Source: Pseudonocardia autotrophica
GTDB lineage: Bacteria; Actinomycetota; Actinomycetes; Mycobacteriales; Pseudonocardiaceae
Assembly: GCF_003945385.1 (NCBI RefSeq)
Contig: NZ_AP018920.1
Location: forward strand, 2,170,001-2,234,000
Length of the DNA: 64,000 nt
Direction of reading: 5' to 3'
Part shown: positions 44,089 to 53,592 of the stretch, in pieces
How the letters are laid out: the number at the start of each line of letters is the position of its first letter
How positions within the stretch are numbered: position 1 is the stretch's first letter
Made by a program: the position numbers and the translations under genes
The notes under the pieces: generated by a model
What the model saw: the letters and a program-made list of their open reading frames with translations, nothing else
What the model was told of the DNA's origin: nothing
The model's database searches: none

Positions 44089-44117
44089 TTGATGTTTGCC
44101 CGCGTCGGGCGCGATAG
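44089..44117 (+). promoter_or_regulatory. Candidate promoter of the defence operon
   Basis: TTGATG (44089-44094) and CGATAG (44112-44117) are separated by 17 nt. A ribosome site GGAGGA (44169-44174) follows about 50 nt later. The 43910-44088 stretch upstream shows no gene. The match is only fair. Confidence 0.35.
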
Positions 44118-44225
44118 CGTCTGTGACGCGGCGGGCAGCGATCGCCGTCGACGTTTCCGACTCATCTCGGAGGACCAATCATCCAGCCGGACAGCACGAC
44201 ATCAGCACCGGACGACCCGCCGTCC

Positions 44226-45794
44226 GTGTGGTGGGTCAACCAGGGCGACACGTTCGGCCCCGAGCGGGCGGGCGAGTTCATCTGGGCGCCCCTGCTCAGC
44301 AAGTCTGGCCGCCCGCAGCACCACTGGGAGACCCTGGATCGGGTCGCCGCGGGGGACGTCATCCTGCACTACAGCAACGGCTACCTCCGCGCGACCAGCG
44401 TCGCGGAAGGACCGTCGGAGCGCGCAGCCAACCCGTTGAACACCGATGCCTGGGCGAATGAAGGCCGGACCGTCCGAACTCGGTATCGCGATCTCAACGA
44501 GCCGATCGCGCTCGCGGCAATTCCAGAGCCACTCCGCGCCGGCCGCGGCGGGCCCTTCACTCGGATCGGCTCGGTCCAGCAGGGGTACCTGTTCCCCGTC
44601 GACGAGAAGCTCGCTGCCGACCTTGCCGGGCACTTCCCCGAGATCCGGGAGGCGCTCCCCGAGGTTGCGGCTCCCGATACCGCCGACCTGCTTGCCGAGA
44701 CCGTGCAGCCTCGCGAGATCTTCAGCGGCTTCGCCGCGGCCGTCGAGACGTCCCGGCTGACGTTCCCCGCGGCCGAGGCACTCGTGCCGTCGTTCCTGGC
44801 TGGACTGCTGGCCAAACCGTTCGCGATCCTCACCGGGCTGTCCGGATCGGGAAAGACGCAGCTGGCGATGCGGCTCGGCGAGTGGTGGGGGCGCGATGAT
44901 CACGGCCGCCCTCGTCACCTGGTCGTTCCGGTACGTCCGGACTGGACCGGCCCGGAAGCAGTGTTCGGCTACGAGGATGCATTGCGCAGCGCCAGTGCCG
45001 GCCGGTCGATCTGGTTCGTGCCGGAGTCACTGGAGTTCATCCTGCGGGCTGCCGACGACTCGACCCGCCCGTATCTGCTGATTCTCGACGAGATGAACCT
45101 GGCGCACGTCGAGCGCTACTTCGCGGATTTCTTGTCCGGGGTGGAGTCACGCAAGCCCCTGCTACCCGATCTCGTGCGCGACGAAGCAGACGGCAGCTGG
45201 CGGGCGCGGAGCTCGGAGAAGCTCCCGCTCCCGCGGAACCTGGTCGTGGTGGGCACCGTCAACGTCGACGAGACGACCTACATGTTCTCGCCGAAGGTTC
45301 TCGACCGAGCCTCGACCTTCGAGTTCCGGGTCGATGCCGACGCTCTCGATCCGAGCCGTGGACGCCCGGTGAGCGCAGCACCGGCTCCCGATGTGCTGCT
45401 CCGCGCGTTCTGCGATCTCGCCGAGGACGACGACTGGCATCGCGTCCACCCGCACCCCGACCAGCCTGCGATCGTCGACGCGCTCCGGAGCCTGCACGGG
45501 ATCCTTGCCGCAGCTGATCTCGAGTTCGGCCACCGCACCTTCTACGAGGCGATCCGGTTCGCTGCCTTCTACGCAGCCGCCGGCGACACCGACGTTGACC
45601 GCGTCCTCGACCTGATCGTGATGCAGAAGCTGCTGCCGAAGGTGCACGGTTCTCGGCGGATCGTCGAGCCGATGCTCACAGCGCTACTTGACGTCGCGGG
45701 CCAGGAGTCGCCGCGGCTGCCGGCGACGTCGCGCAAGGTCTCCCGGATGTTGACCGCGGTGCGCGCCAACCAGTTCGTCAGCTTCACCGGGTGA
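44226..45794 (+). CDS. McrB-like AAA+ NTPase with N-terminal EVE-like domain
   Basis: This 522-residue protein (from GTG) is the motor of a type IV restriction-like system. Residues 1-60 (WWVNQGDTF ... FIWAPLLSKSG ... GDVILHYSNGYLRATSV) form an EVE/PUA-like domain that reads modified bases. The AAA+ part has Walker A GLSGSGKT at 204-211, Walker B LLILDEMN and a sensor TVNVDETTYMFSPKVLDRA, as in McrB. The only good ribosome site (44169-44174) faces an in-frame ATC at 44181, 15 codons upstream of this GTG, so the true start is doubtful. It is coupled to the nuclease gene by a GTGA overlap. Confidence 0.85.
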   Translation: MWWVNQGDTFGPERAGEFIWAPLLSKSGRPQHHWETLDRVAAGDVILHYSNGYLRATSVAEGPSERAANPLNTDAWANEGRTVRTRYRDLNEPIALAAIPEPLRAGRGGPFTRIGSVQQGYLFPVDEKLAADLAGHFPEIREALPEVAAPDTADLLAETVQPREIFSGFAAAVETSRLTFPAAEALVPSFLAGLLAKPFAILTGLSGSGKTQLAMRLGEWWGRDDHGRPRHLVVPVRPDWTGPEAVFGYEDALRSASAGRSIWFVPESLEFILRAADDSTRPYLLILDEMNLAHVERYFADFLSGVESRKPLLPDLVRDEADGSWRARSSEKLPLPRNLVVVGTVNVDETTYMFSPKVLDRASTFEFRVDADALDPSRGRPVSAAPAPDVLLRAFCDLAEDDDWHRVHPHPDQPAIVDALRSLHGILAAADLEFGHRTFYEAIRFAAFYAAAGDTDVDRVLDLIVMQKLLPKVHGSRRIVEPMLTALLDVAGQESPRLPATSRKVSRMLTAVRANQFVSFTG

Positions 45795-47716
45795 CGATGG
45801 AGCCAGACGAACTCCGCATCCCACTCTCGGGTGGCGGCGCCGCGCGCATTGTCATCACGGCGCTGCCACGTGGCCGGGCGCTGGTCGCGCGCTCGGGCCG
45901 GCTTGCGCTGCGCGAGAGCGCGACGTACCGGTACCGCGTTGACGGCGTGCCGGGCGATGTCCGTCTCGAACCGGGTGAGCTGGTCGAGCCGGACGACGGC
46001 AGTGGGCGCACCGGTCGGATCCGTCCCGGGCAGTCAGTTGGCCGGCTCCGGTTCGCGCTGAGGGCCGGTGCGACCACACTGCACGGGGACGTGCACGTCG
46101 TTCCCGCCACCTTCGCCCAGCCTGAGCAGTACCGACAGATGCTCGACGACATCGCCGAGCACGCGGCGGAGGCAGTACTACAGGGATTCGCCCCGACCAC
46201 ACAGGACTTTTCCTCAGGCGACGCGTCGGCCGAGCTGCTCTATCAACGCTTCGCCGTGCTTCAGAGCAGGCTCGCCTCCGACGACTTCGCGGCGGCATCA
46301 GGCCGGGTCGTTCATCAGCCACACCACGGCTGGGAGGTCGAGGTCGAGCACCGGCCCGCCGGGAGTGGATTCCCGCGTGGGTCCGCCGCCGGCCGTGCGA
46401 TCACCGCGCCGGGAGCACGTCGTTCCTGGCCTGCGGGACAGCGGGCCGGGATCCCGTCGATCCCCTCGCGTATGCCCGTCCAGCGCCATGAATCCACAGT
46501 GGATACGCTGCCGAATCGATTCGTGAAGTATGCGCTGGAGCACTGGCGCGGCATCGCCGATCAGCTCCTCGACGTCCTGGGTGTCGCGACAGATCTCGAT
46601 CCCGGCCCGGTGCGGCGGGGCCGCGACGCAGCTCGGGACGTGATCGAGCAGCTCGACGAGCTACTCTCGAACCCGGTCTTCCGCGAGGTGGGCCCGCTCG
46701 CCGCATTGCCGACAAGCAACCAGGTACTCCTGAGACGCTACGGCTACCGCGACATCTTCCGCACGTTTGCGCTGGTGGAGACCGGTGTCGCGCTGTCGTT
46801 TGAGGACGCTGGCCTCGACGATCTCTTCAGCGCCTCTCAGCGGAACATCGCGACGCTCTACGAGTTCTGGTGTTTCCTCGCACTCGCCGACGCGGTGGGG
46901 CGGGTCTGCGGGGCCTCGAAGACCGCGCATGCGTTCACCGCGGTTGGTGACGGCCTGGCGCTGACCCTCCGCTCGGGACAGGCCTCGGCGATTAGCTGGA
47001 CGCTCGATCGGGGCGGGCGCCGGCTCGCCGTCGAGCTGTACTTCAACCGCCACTTCTCGGTCGTGCACGGTTCTCACTCGGCGGACGGCTCCTGGACCCG
47101 TGCGATGCGCCCTGACTGCTCGCTCCGGGTTCGTCCGCTGACCGCGGTCCCCGGTGACGCCGAACTCGATGTCTGGGTTCATTTCGATGCGAAGTACCGC
47201 GTTGATCGCCTGGTGGAGCAGCTGTCGGTGGCCGAGGAGACGGTGGAGGCGCAGGCCGCGGCCGAGGAGGAGCGGGCCGAGACAGTCGCTCGGAGCAAGC
47301 GTGAGGACCTGCTCAAGATGCACGCCTACCGGGACGCTATCCACCGTACGGCGGGCGCCTACGTGCTCTACCCGGGCGATGTGCCGGTACAGGTGAGCCG
47401 GTACTGGGAGCTGCTCCCGGGGCTCGGAGCGTTTCCGCTCCGACCGGGTCCGCTGGGCGCGTTCGGGGCCCAGGAACTTGAGCAGTTCGTGGACAGCGTC
47501 ATCGAGCACGTGAGCGACCAGGCGAGCGACGACGAGCGGGACCGGTTCTGGACAGCCTCGGTGCGTCAGCGCAACCATGCCGCTCCGCGCGGGCTCGCGC
47601 CGGCGTCGTTCCTCGAACGACCGCCGGCCGATACCGGAGTCTTGCTCGGGTATGTGCGTGGGGATGCGCACCGCGGATGGATCGAGGACACCGGTCTGTA
47701 CAACGTGCGTGCTGGC
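45791..47716 (+). pseudogene. DUF2357/McrC-like nuclease, 5' part, split by an IS element
   Basis: This is the partner nuclease of the McrB-like gene. The N-terminal about 300 residues match DUF2357, and the C-terminal part has a PD-(D/E)xK core with PD in RPDCSL and D-x-K in HFDAKYRVD, as in DUF524/McrC-type nucleases. The native frame is intact to YNVRAGD at 47716, where an IS3-family element is inserted. The frame then runs 19 codons into the IS and stops at 47773. About 112 residues encoded at 49311-49646 are thereby cut off. The nuclease core itself is retained, so partial activity cannot be excluded. Confidence 0.85.
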
Positions 47717-47794
47717 GACCGCCCTCTCTGCCAAGATCACCTGAGACAGGTTGAAGTCAGCGGTTCACAGTAGAGGGCGTGATCGGAGATCCTG

Positions 47795-48271
47795 GTGCTC
47801 GTGTCATCGGAGGAGCGTCGCGGTGCGGGGGCCGGCAGCAGCGGGTCGACGGCGTCGTCGTCGGGTCCGCGGTCGGCTGGTGGTCCGTCGCCGCGTCCGT
47901 CGCGTAGGTCGTTCAGCGCGGAATACAAGCTGGCGATCGTCGCGGAGTATGAGAACGCGCCGAACGGTGAGAAGGGCGCGGTCCTGCGCCGGGAGGGCCT
48001 GTATTCGTCGCACGTGATCGAGTGGACCCGGGCCCGGGACGTCGGCGCGCTGGAGGGCGTAGCCGATTCGAGGCGGTCGGCGAAACGTCCGAAGCGGTCG
48101 GCGGAGGCGGCCGAGTTGGAACGGCTCCGGGCCCGGAACGCGAAACTCGAATCCGACCTGACGAAGACGCGGACCGCGTTGGACATCATGGGAAAAGCGC
48201 ACGCGCTCTTGGAGCAGCTGTCCGAGAGCGCGGACGACCAGGAACCACCGGCGCCGCGGAAGCGGCGTTGA
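47795..48271 (+). CDS. IS3-family transposase OrfA
   Basis: This 158-residue protein has an N-terminal Ser/Gly-rich stretch, a helix-turn-helix (FSAEYKLAIVAEYENAPNGE ... LRREGLYSSHVIEW) and a leucine-zipper-like coiled coil (ELERLRARNAKLESDLTKTR). OrfA binds the IS ends. It starts at GTG 47795. Its stop overlaps the OrfB start codon. Confidence 0.9.
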   Translation: MLVSSEERRGAGAGSSGSTASSSGPRSAGGPSPRPSRRSFSAEYKLAIVAEYENAPNGEKGAVLRREGLYSSHVIEWTRARDVGALEGVADSRRSAKRPKRSAEAAELERLRARNAKLESDLTKTRTALDIMGKAHALLEQLSESADDQEPPAPRKRR

Positions 48272-49278
48272 ACGGCGCGTTCACCGAGTTGCGCGCCGCT
48301 GAGGTGTCGATCAAGGCGGCGTGCGCGTTGACCGGTCGGTCGCGGGCCACGCACTACCGCCGCGCCGACCCGGCGGGGGTGACGCTCGGGCCGCTGCACG
48401 GCCCGCACCGTGCGCGCCGGCTCCCGCCCTCGACGATCACCGACGACGAGCGTGCCGCCGTGCTCGCGCTGCTGAACTCCGAGGACTACCGGGATCTGGC
48501 CATTCCGCAGGTGTGGGCCCGGGAGCTCGACGAGGGCCGGTGGTGGTGCTCGCAGTCGAGCATGTACCGGATCGCCCGCGCAGCGGGTCAGAACCGGGAA
48601 CGGCGCGCCCAGGCCACGCATCCGCCGCGGGTGCGCCCGGAGCTGGTCGCTCATGGCCCGAGCGAGGTGTGGTCGTGGGACATCACCGCGCTGAAGGGCC
48701 CGCGGAAGGGCGAGTGGTACAAGCTGTATGTGGTGCTCGACATCTTCTCCCGCTACGTAGTCGGATGGCTCGCCGCGAACGCTGAGGATGCCGTCGTGGC
48801 GAAGGATTTCCTCGCCGACGCAGTCGCCCGCAACCACGTCATCCCGCAGACGATTCATGCCGACCGGGGCGGGTCGATGACCTCGAAACCGGTATCGGAG
48901 CTGATGGTCGATCTCGGTATCTGCCGGTCACATTCCCGGCCGCAGTGCTCGAATGACAACCCGTTCTCCGAGGCGCAGTTCAAGACGCTGAAGTACGTGC
49001 CGGACTTCCCGGACCGGTTCGGCTCGCTCGCTGATGCCCGCGCGTTCTGCGAGCGGTTCTTCGAGCACTACAACCACGAGCATCGGCACTCCGGCATCGG
49101 CATGCACACCCCGGCGTCGATCCACTTCGACACCGCGACCGAGGTCCGGGCTCAGCGTCAGACCGTCCTCGACCGCGCACACGCCCAGTATCCCGAGCGA
49201 TTCAGTCGCCGGCCCAGCCCGCCGCGCCTGCCCGAGCAGGCGTGGATCAATCAACCCGTCCTACAGCCAACTCAGTAA
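48268..49278 (+). CDS. IS3-family transposase OrfB (DDE integrase)
   Basis: This 336-residue protein has a complete catalytic triad: Asp138 in WSWDITAL, Asp199 in IHADRGG and Glu235 in NPFSEAQFKT, with the 35-residue DD(35)E spacing. It may start at TTG 48268, overlapping the OrfA stop, or be made as an OrfAB fusion by a -1 frameshift near the end of OrfA. The frame is intact, so the element may still be active. Confidence 0.92.
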   Translation: MNGAFTELRAAEVSIKAACALTGRSRATHYRRADPAGVTLGPLHGPHRARRLPPSTITDDERAAVLALLNSEDYRDLAIPQVWARELDEGRWWCSQSSMYRIARAAGQNRERRAQATHPPRVRPELVAHGPSEVWSWDITALKGPRKGEWYKLYVVLDIFSRYVVGWLAANAEDAVVAKDFLADAVARNHVIPQTIHADRGGSMTSKPVSELMVDLGICRSHSRPQCSNDNPFSEAQFKTLKYVPDFPDRFGSLADARAFCERFFEHYNHEHRHSGIGMHTPASIHFDTATEVRAQRQTVLDRAHAQYPERFSRRPSPPRLPEQAWINQPVLQPTQ

Positions 49279-49310
49279 GATCAACTGTCTCAGTTGACTT
49301 GACAGCTACC

Positions 49311-49646
49311 GACCGTGCCGGTGCTGTCACGTTGGGGAGCCGAGAGCTCAGCGCCTCCCTCGTCCTGCTCTACGGCAACGGTGACGCAGGTCTGCGATGT
49401 GTCCGCCTGGCACGGGTGGGAACGTGGCGGGCCGCCGACCAGGCGGACCTCCTCCGGTGGGGCTATCCGGATCCGCGGGGGAGCCTCTACTTCGTCACCG
49501 ATCTGACGCCGGTACCGGATGTGCCGAACTGGCTGGACTCGCTCGACATCCGGTGGCTCCTGCCGAAGGCACACCGCCCGGGCGCTCCGATCGCCGTCAC
49601 CTGGTGGGATGTCCTGCGCAGCGGCTCGAGCTCAGCTGGCCGGTGA
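49311..49646 (+). pseudogene. 3' part of the split DUF2357-type nuclease gene
   Basis: This plus-strand frame continues the nuclease after the IS: DRAGAVTLGSRELSASLVLLYG ... then WGYPDPRGSLYFVTDL and a stop at 49646. Joined at GAC/CGT it gives YNVRAGDRAGAVTLGSREL, a seamless fit. An ATG at 49242 within the IS end opens the same frame, so a hybrid 134-residue peptide could be made. Confidence 0.85.
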
Positions 49647-49775
49647 CCTCCCGGACGGGCGCTACGGGGACCTGCACACCACTCTCTCCGCAGGATCGTC
49701 GTCTCTCTCTGCAGGATCGTTGTCGGAGAGCGGGCGGCACCCTTGTTGCGGCCGGGCGGTGCGAGCCACGATTCG

Positions 49776-50522
49776 TCACTCCCGGTCGCCCGCCGGCTCC
49801 TCCCGCAACAGCATCCCGAGCCGCGCCATGACGTCGACCTGGGCCGGGTTGTAGAGGTCCCGCATCGCGGCCCCCATCGTCCGGGAGGCGAAACTTGCCC
49901 CGCGTGGTGCGTCGTCGTGCATCTGCTGCTCCAGCGACGGGTGCGCCGCGTGCAGGTCGCGGACGTAGGGCACCATCCGCTCGGCGAGGTCCTGGCGGGT
50001 CTGCTCGTCGGCGTCCTCGGGCAGGTTCTCGAAGGCGTCCGCGTTCGGGTCCGGCGGTAGGTCCTGCAGCATGTCCGCGTAGGCCTGCAGGCTCTGCGGG
50101 CCCAGCACCCTGGTCATCACGACCATCAGCGATCGGTCGGTCTCGGACAGCTCCGCCTGCGCCGTGGCCGGCGCGAAGTCCGACGGCAGGTCGGTCGGGG
50201 TGCCGTCGCGCATGATCGTGCCGAGCTCGGCACGGATCCGCTGCAGCCGCTCGATGGTCTCGGCGAGCTCCGAGTCGAGGGTGCGCAGGGCCTCCTCGGG
50301 GTGGTCGTCGGCGTCGCCCATGGCGGCGATCTGGGCGAGCGAGAAACCGAGGTCGGTGAGCCGCTTGATGCGCAGCACCCGCACCAGGTGCGCGACGCCG
50401 TACTGCTTGTAGCCGTTGGAGCGCCGCTCGGGCTCCGCCAGCAGGCCGACCTCGTGGTAGTGCCGCACCGCCCGCAGGCTGGTGCCTGCGAGCTCGGCGA
50501 TCTCACGAGTGCTCCAGGCCAT
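49776..50522 (-). CDS. MerR-family regulator
   Basis: This 248-residue protein has an N-terminal MerR DNA-binding domain ([25 protein letters not shown], residues 4-28) and a coiled-coil dimer helix. The C-terminal about 130-residue ligand-type domain is similar to TipAS-like drug sensors. It is divergent from the oxidoreductase gene at 50752 with a 229-nt spacer. Start 50522 follows GGAGAGG. The fragment at 34767 is a relic of a relative of this gene. Confidence 0.88.
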   Translation of the reverse strand: MAWSTREIAELAGTSLRAVRHYHEVGLLAEPERRSNGYKQYGVAHLVRVLRIKRLTDLGFSLAQIAAMGDADDHPEEALRTLDSELAETIERLQRIRAELGTIMRDGTPTDLPSDFAPATAQAELSETDRSLMVVMTRVLGPQSLQAYADMLQDLPPDPNADAFENLPEDADEQTRQDLAERMVPYVRDLHAAHPSLEQQMHDDAPRGASFASRTMGAAMRDLYNPAQVDVMARLGMLLREEPAGDRE

Positions 50523-50751
50523 GCCCCACCTCTCCCCGGATCTCGCACACTGCGGTTCCGTCCGAGATCGTGCCGTTACGGCACGGACCGGACAACCCCG
50601 GCCCGTCACCACGTGTGAAGGCGTGACCACCGGGGCTGATTCCGGAATGTGGTGCAGATCGCCGCGGCCCGGACTTGACCGTGCCGCCACGGCCGGGTGT
50701 TCCCTCGATGGGGAGCCGGATCGCGGGAGCCGGCCGCAGCGGAGGGAACCC

Positions 50752-51702
50752 ATGCGCGCGTTGTTGTTCGACCGTTCCGCCGAGACCGGCCTGCGGGTCG
50801 GGGAGACCGCAGATCCGGTGCCCGGCCCTGGCGAGGTGCTGGTCCGGGTGCGGGCGGCGTCGCTCAACTTCGGCGAGGTCGCCCTCGCCGCGGGCGCGGT
50901 GCCGGCCGGCATGGACCGCCCGCCGGAGGAGACCGTGCTGGGCTCGGACGCGGCCGGGACCGTGCAGCAGGCCGCCACGGACGGCTCCGGCCCGCCGGTG
51001 GGCACCCCGGTCGTCACGTTCGGCCTGGTCGGGGCGGTCGCCGAGCTGCGCGCGGTGCCGGTCGTGTTGCTGGGTGTCGTCCCGTCCGGTGTGGATCTCG
51101 GTGCCGCGAGCACGCTGCCGGTCGCGGGGCTCACCGCACTGCGGGCGCTGCGCCGGATCGGTCCGCTGCTCGGCCGCCGGATCCTGGTCACCGGCGCGTC
51201 CGGCGGTGTCGGACGGTTCGCGGTCCAGCTGGCGAGCCGCGCAGGCGCGCACGTCGTCGCAACCACGTCGGACCCGGCCGCGCACGGCGACGCGCTGCGC
51301 GCACTCGGCGCCGACGAGGTGCTGCCCGGTCCCGGTGCGCTGTCCGAGCCGGTCGACGGTGTCCTCGACCAGGTCGGCGGCCGGGTGCTGGTCGAGGCGT
51401 TCCGGGCGCTGCGCGAGCACGGCACGCTGGTCGCGGTCGGGCACTCGTCGGGGGAGGGCGAAGCGTTCGGCTTCGGCGACCTGTTCGGCAACGACGGCGG
51501 GCACGACCGGTCGGTCGTCACCTTCTTCCTCGGGGCCACGGGTGACTTCGGGCCCGATCTCACCTGGCTGGCCGGGCAGGTCGGCTCCGGGGCGCTCGAC
51601 GCCGAACCGGCCTGGCGGGGTGGGCTCGACGACGCCGGGGACGCCGTGACGGCGCTGCTCGGCCGGACGCTGCACGGCAAGGCCGTCGTCGACCTGGGCT
51701 GA
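50752..51702 (+). CDS. Quinone oxidoreductase-like zinc-free MDR dehydrogenase
   Basis: This 316-residue medium-chain dehydrogenase/reductase has an N-terminal GroES-like domain ([22 protein letters not shown]) and an NADP-binding Rossmann motif [18 protein letters not shown] at about residues 144-161. Zinc ligands are missing (SLNFGE in place of N/C-H-D), so it belongs with quinone or enone reductases. ATG 50752 follows GGAGGGA. It is probably under the divergent MerR regulator. Confidence 0.88.
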   Translation: MRALLFDRSAETGLRVGETADPVPGPGEVLVRVRAASLNFGEVALAAGAVPAGMDRPPEETVLGSDAAGTVQQAATDGSGPPVGTPVVTFGLVGAVAELRAVPVVLLGVVPSGVDLGAASTLPVAGLTALRALRRIGPLLGRRILVTGASGGVGRFAVQLASRAGAHVVATTSDPAAHGDALRALGADEVLPGPGALSEPVDGVLDQVGGRVLVEAFRALREHGTLVAVGHSSGEGEAFGFGDLFGNDGGHDRSVVTFFLGATGDFGPDLTWLAGQVGSGALDAEPAWRGGLDDAGDAVTALLGRTLHGKAVVDLG

Positions 51703-51819
51703 CCCGCTGACCCGCTGACCCGCCGACCGGCAGACCCGCCGACCGGCGGATCCGGGCCCGGACCGGCACCGACCCTGCGGTGCCGGCGGGGTCCGTGACA
51801 CCGGAGCGGCCGTGCGGGC

Positions 51820-52596
51820 TCAGCCGGACCGGTACCCCAGCGCCTGCGACGCGGCCGCGGTCGCGGCCCGCAACAGGTCCAGCAGCCGGTCGAGCTCCGA
51901 GTCGGGCAGGTGTGCCGTGAGCCCGCTGATGCTGAGTGCCGCCACGACGTGGTCCTCGTGGTCGCGGACCGCCCCGCTGAGCGCGCGGACGCCGACCTCG
52001 ACGTCGTCCTCGCTCATGGCGTAGCCCGCCGACCGGATCTGCGCGACCTGGTCACGCAGCGCGGTGGGGGAGGTGTGCCGCGACGAGGTCGGGACCATCA
52101 GCCCGCGCAGATAGGTCTCGACCTGGTCGTCGGGCAGCGAGGCGAGCAGCAACCGCGGGCCGGCGCCCCTGTGCAGCGGCAGTGCCCCACCGACCCGCAG
52201 TATGTGGGTGGCCGCGTAACGACCGTCGAGGCGTTCGACGCAGACCGCCTCGTCGCCGCGCGGGATCAGCAGGAAGATGGTCTCGCCGGTGGCGCGGTAC
52301 AGCTCCTGCATGGCGGGCAGCGCCCGCTCGCGGACCCCCATCCGGCGGGCCATGGCGCTGCCGATGCGGAACGCGCCGATCCCCAGCCGGTAGGTGCCGG
52401 GGGAGGAGCGCTCGACGAAGTCGCCCGCGGCGAGCGTGTGCAGGATCCGGTAACAGGTGCTCTTGTTGAGATCGAGCCGGCCGGCGATCTCGCCGAGGCT
52501 GATCGGCTCGGACTCCTCGGCCAGCAGGTCGAGCACCGACATCGCCTTGACCAACACCCGGACCGGTTCACCGGTGGACGGGGCCTTCTCCGACAT
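51820..52596 (-). CDS. IclR-family transcriptional regulator
   Basis: This 258-residue protein has an N-terminal winged helix (ISLGEIAGRLDLNKSTCYRILHTL, residues about 32-55) and the IclR ligand domain (GYAMSEDDVEVGVRALSGAVRD). It is the last gene of the leftward operon; its ATG directly follows the kinase stop. It is the only regulator in the 51.8-63.6 kb cluster. It likely binds the two inverted repeats at 57089 and 57244 between the divergent promoters. Confidence 0.9.
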   Translation of the reverse strand: MSEKAPSTGEPVRVLVKAMSVLDLLAEESEPISLGEIAGRLDLNKSTCYRILHTLAAGDFVERSSPGTYRLGIGAFRIGSAMARRMGVRERALPAMQELYRATGETIFLLIPRGDEAVCVERLDGRYAATHILRVGGALPLHRGAGPRLLLASLPDDQVETYLRGLMVPTSSRHTSPTALRDQVAQIRSAGYAMSEDDVEVGVRALSGAVRDHEDHVVAALSISGLTAHLPDSELDRLLDLLRAATAAASQALGYRSG

Positions 52597-53592
52597 TCAG
52601 CCGACCTCCGCGCCCGACGCCGTCCCGGACGGGCGGACCCTACCGTCCGCGGTGCCGCTTGCGGTGCCGTGGGCGTCGCGCAGGGCCAGCGTGGAGGGCA
52701 GGTCGCGGATCCCGGCGTCGGAGCCCAGCCCCTGGGCGACCTGGGCGGCGGCGGCCGTCCCGAGCCGGGCCGCGTCGAGGAGGGACTCTCCGCGCAGCCG
52801 GCCCACGAGGAAGCCTGCGGTGAACGCGTCCCCGCAGCCGGTCGTGTCGATCACCGCCACCTCGTGCGCGGGGACCCGGGTGGTGCCGTCGCCGGAGCAC
52901 ACCAGGGCACCGTCGGCGCCGCAGGTCACGATGACCGTGCCGGTGCCCGCCCGCCGGACGGTCCCGGCTGCGTCGACCAGGTCGTCGGTGCCGATGAGGG
53001 AGCGCAGCTGGTCGTCGTTGGGCAGGAAGTGGTCGACCAGCGGCCACAGCGTCGCGAGCTCGTCGAACAGCCCGTCGCGGCCGACGCTGAGCAGATCCAT
53101 CGAGACCGTCGTGGCGTGCGCGCGGGCGTGCCGCAGGACGGTCGGCAGCCCGTCGACGGTGAAGTCCCCGAGCACGTCCGGGCCGCCGACGTGCAGGACG
53201 TCGGCGGCGGCGACCAGATCGAGATCGACGTCGGCGAGGGTGAGCCGGCCCATCGCCCCCGGGGCGTGCAGGGCGGGCCGTTCACCGTTCGGGCGTACCG
53301 GCAGGATCGTCGACGGCGTGGCCTGCCCGGCCCGGACGGCCAGCCCGCTGGTGTCGACGCCGTGCTCACCGAGCAGCTCGCGGAGCAGCCTGCCGGACAC
53401 GTCGTCGCCGATCGGGCCGATGCCGGTCACCTCGGCACCGAGCTTGGCGAGGTCGACGGCGGTGCCCCCGGCGGTCCCGGCGGCGGTCACCCGGATCTCG
53501 TCGAGGACCCGCCGCCCCTGACCCGGTGGGATGTCCACGACCGGCCGGCCCAGTACATCGAGGATGTGTGCGCCGAGACAGACGATCCTCAC
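52597..53592 (-). CDS. PfkB-family sugar kinase
   Basis: This 331-residue ribokinase-type kinase has the N-terminal MRIVCLGAHILDVLGRPV, the GG segment TAAGTAGGTAVDLAKLGA and the catalytic signature DTTGCGDAFTAGFLVGRL near residue 260. It would phosphorylate a sugar or polyol at a primary hydroxyl. GTG 53592 overlaps the aldolase stop by four nt. Next to a class II aldolase, it suggests phosphorylation followed by cleavage to a C3-phosphate, or of the imported substrate after amide cleavage. The C-terminal about 25 residues are low complexity. Confidence 0.9.
   Translation of the reverse strand: MRIVCLGAHILDVLGRPVVDIPPGQGRRVLDEIRVTAAGTAGGTAVDLAKLGAEVTGIGPIGDDVSGRLLRELLGEHGVDTSGLAVRAGQATPSTILPVRPNGERPALHAPGAMGRLTLADVDLDLVAAADVLHVGGPDVLGDFTVDGLPTVLRHARAHATTVSMDLLSVGRDGLFDELATLWPLVDHFLPNDDQLRSLIGTDDLVDAAGTVRRAGTGTVIVTCGADGALVCSGDGTTRVPAHEVAVIDTTGCGDAFTAGFLVGRLRGESLLDAARLGTAAAAQVAQGLGSDAGIRDLPSTLALRDAHGTASGTADGRVRPSGTASGAEVG

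Larger units (their letters stand above)
47722..49309 (+). mobile_element. IS3-family insertion sequence
   Basis: This element of about 1.59 kb has two transposase frames. Imperfect terminal inverted repeats lie at 47728-47749 and 49285-49305 (19 of 21 with one gap), including TGAGACAG / CTGTCTCA. The same CGACCG flanks it at 47716-47721 and 49310-49315 and is the likely target duplication. Removing the element with one CGACCG copy restores an unbroken nuclease frame, which supports these boundaries to within a few bases. Inside the left end, CGCCCTCT (47720-47727) and AGAGGGCG (47772-47779) could form a hairpin. Confidence 0.88.

Noticed and set aside
47735-47784. GATCAC / GTGATC pair near the IS left end as a host operator
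   Set aside because: It lies at the IS end and is better explained as part of the element's terminal structure or chance.
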